A stretch of DNA of 6,675 nucleotides. Origin: Candidatus Cloacimonas sp. 4484_140. Lineage in GTDB: Bacteria; Cloacimonadota; Cloacimonadia; JGIOTU-2. Position numbers and translations under genes: made by a program. The DNA is taken from the NCBI GenBank assembly GCA_002049945.1, contig MVCT01000109.1, positions 1-6,675 of the forward strand, written 5' to 3'. Every line of letters starts with the position of its first letter. Within the stretch, counting starts at the first letter, position 1. This document shows positions 5,343 through 6,675 of this stretch, in pieces. Under the pieces are notes generated by a model, which did no database searches, had not been told where the DNA came from, and worked only from the letters and a program-made list of their open reading frames with translations.

Positions 5343-5348
5343 AGAGGG
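5343..5348 (+). promoter_or_regulatory. Ribosome binding site of the LruC lipoprotein gene
   Basis: AGAGGG lies five bases before the ATG at 5354 and fixes the start directly in front of a lipoprotein signal peptide. Confidence 0.65.
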
Positions 5349-5353
5349 CAGAT

Positions 5354-6640
5354 ATGAAAAAGAATTTTTTCATAGTCGTTGTGCTTATGGCTGTTCTTGT
5401 GAGTTGTTCCTGGTGGAATAAGGACAAACATAAGAATATGCATGATCTTGATATCGACCCCAATTTCGCTTTTAATACTACACGTATGGTTACAGTTGAA
5501 ATTACAGGACCCATTGAGACTGACTTCAACCTGTTCCTCGAATATGATGGGGATAGCAAATCCCCAAAGGACACCCTGCTTCTGGATGGAATGGTCGTTG
5601 CGACCATGACAGACTCCACAGGAATGTATGAAGATTTTATCTCATTGCCATCTTACAGGAGTCATGTTTATCTTCAATCGGGTGAATACATAAAGAAGCT
5701 TACTATTAACAAAACTTCTACTACAGAGGGCGAGATCATTGATACTTTCACACTTTCCAAAGATAATAATTCTCCATCGAAATGTTTCTACATTTACTGT
5801 TATTATCCAGCGAAAAACAAATATGGAACTATCATGTTTGAGGATCGCTGGCCATACACAGGTGATTATGACCTGAATGATCTGGTAATAGATGCGAACT
5901 GGATAGAGAAATACAACCGATGGTCGTGGATTTATGTTCCTCCTTTACATAGATGGTTCTATAGAATCTTTGAAATTGAAGCAAAATTCAAAATTCGAGC
6001 GACTGGTGCAAGCTATAAAATTTCCTATGCCGTGCAATTACCGGATCTATGTTATATTGATGGAGCAGTAACTACAACGTTACCTCAAGGTCTTGAAGTT
6101 GAGCAGGATAACAATACTATTATTTTCATTTTTGATGTTCATCAAGCCCTTGGGTCACCCGCGGGCACCTGGACAAATACGGATGAATCGATGACGTATT
6201 TCAATCCTGTTGAATTTACAGTACATATTCCTGTCCAATATGTGAATGTAAATGATCCTGCTTGGGTTGCCTGGAATAATGATAAGAATAATCCTATTTA
6301 TGATCCCCCCTATAATTCTTTTATTTATGTCAATGATGATAGAACTCATGAGATCCATCTTGCAAATTATCCTCCAACTGACTCAATGAATACTGCGTTA
6401 TTCGGTACTGGAGATGATGTATCCAATCCTGCAGCAGGTATTTATTACAGAACAAGTAATGGTCTGCCGTGGGGTGTGTATATTGCAGAAAGCTGTGTTT
6501 ATATGAAAGAAACTATTCCCATTATTGATGGTTTCAATCATTTTGCGGAATGGGCTGAAAGCGGAGGTACTACTTATACCGATTGGTATAAAGCAAAATC
6601 CGGCTACATTAGCTGGGAGAATATTTATACAGAACCCTAA
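5354..6640 (+). CDS. LruC domain-containing lipoprotein
   Basis: The 428-residue product starts with a lipoprotein signal peptide (MKKN, hydrophobic core, lipobox LVSC with cysteine 18). Residues about 36-135 form a beta-rich region beginning FAFNTTRMVTVEITG, a typical opening of these proteins. The LruC domain proper starts near 157 with GTIMFEDRWPYTGDYDLNDL. Its acidic residues E163, D164, D171, D173, N175, D176 and D180 look like a calcium-type site, which is inference. The C-terminus carries the family hallmarks HEIHLANYPPTD (332-343), LFGTGDDVSNPA (349-360), LPWGVYI (371-377), HFAEWAESGG (396-405) and a tryptophan/tyrosine-rich tail. The family is named after a Leptospira lipoprotein and is common in envelopes of several phyla; its biochemical role is not established. 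The length and both ends fit a complete protein. It is transcribed away from the HEAT lipoprotein gene and probably monocistronic. Confidence 0.93.
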   Translation: MKKNFFIVVVLMAVLVSCSWWNKDKHKNMHDLDIDPNFAFNTTRMVTVEITGPIETDFNLFLEYDGDSKSPKDTLLLDGMVVATMTDSTGMYEDFISLPSYRSHVYLQSGEYIKKLTINKTSTTEGEIIDTFTLSKDNNSPSKCFYIYCYYPAKNKYGTIMFEDRWPYTGDYDLNDLVIDANWIEKYNRWSWIYVPPLHRWFYRIFEIEAKFKIRATGASYKISYAVQLPDLCYIDGAVTTTLPQGLEVEQDNNTIIFIFDVHQALGSPAGTWTNTDESMTYFNPVEFTVHIPVQYVNVNDPAWVAWNNDKNNPIYDPPYNSFIYVNDDRTHEIHLANYPPTDSMNTALFGTGDDVSNPAAGIYYRTSNGLPWGVYIAESCVYMKETIPIIDGFNHFAEWAESGGTTYTDWYKAKSGYISWENIYTEP

Positions 6641-6660
6641 AATCAAGCTTTAATAAATTA

Positions 6661-6674
6661 TTCCCGATGGGGAA
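6661..6674 (+). terminator. Possible terminator hairpin after the LruC gene (cut by window edge)
   Basis: TTCCC-GATG-GGGAA forms a perfect five-base stem about 20 bases after the stop codon. The window ends one base later, so whether a T-run follows cannot be seen. The position suits a rho-independent terminator. Confidence 0.4.
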
Positions 6675-6675
6675 G

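Noticed and set aside
5206..5619. Open frame of 137 codons on the minus strand spanning the divergent promoter region
   Set aside because: It overlaps the signal peptide and N-terminus of the LruC lipoprotein in antisense, has no ribosome binding site and no recognisable domain.

Overview
This is an AT-rich bacterial chromosome segment with six complete or near-complete genes, the first 14 codons of a seventh, and a 580-base stretch without genes that is packed with short repeats. Start codons have ordinary Shine-Dalgarno sites, and at least three products carry short signal peptides or lipoboxes, so the host is very probably a diderm bacterium. The LruC-type lipoprotein, the secreted or TPR-rich proteins and the CTTTGTG-type intergenic repeats remind me of the FCB group (for example Cloacimonadota or relatives of Bacteroidota). 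That placement is an inference, and nothing here fixes the phylum.

Bases 1-1832 are read leftward. A RidA-family imine deaminase (1461-1832) is followed 91 bases later by a soluble REC-PAS-GGDEF response regulator (59-1369), a probable diguanylate cyclase. Fifteen bases after its stop codon a new gene starts with its own ribosome binding site and a signal-peptide-like N-terminus, and is cut by the window edge (1-43).

Bases 1833-3853 are read rightward from a region divergent to ridA. A small secreted protein (1956-2318) overlaps a ten-TPR protein (2315-3853) by four bases, TTGA. The TPR frame has no ATG and no visible ribosome binding site at this junction. Its frame is open for 11 codons upstream of the TTG, and those codons read naturally onto the end of the small protein. 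The pair may therefore be one 632-residue exported TPR protein split by a one-base frameshift, or two translationally coupled genes.

Bases 3854-4525 contain no credible gene. They hold an inverted GAATGACAA/TTGTCATTC pair, small perfect hairpins, four CTTTGTG units, a roughly 59% GC island with tandem GCGTAG motifs bounded by inverted CAACGAAC/GTTCGTTG, and a nested dyad.

Bases 4526-6640 hold two divergent lipoprotein genes: a HEAT-repeat lipoprotein (leftward) and an LruC-domain lipoprotein (rightward). They share a 150-base intergenic region in which two outward-facing TTGACA boxes form a 17-base palindrome. A small hairpin follows the LruC gene at the window edge.

Taken together, the window looks like envelope and signalling housekeeping: c-di-GMP signalling, exported repeat-scaffold proteins and surface lipoproteins. 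I see no defence island, phage, transposase or CRISPR array. The observations most worth checking are the possible split gene, the palindromic divergent promoter and the repeat-dense intergenic block.
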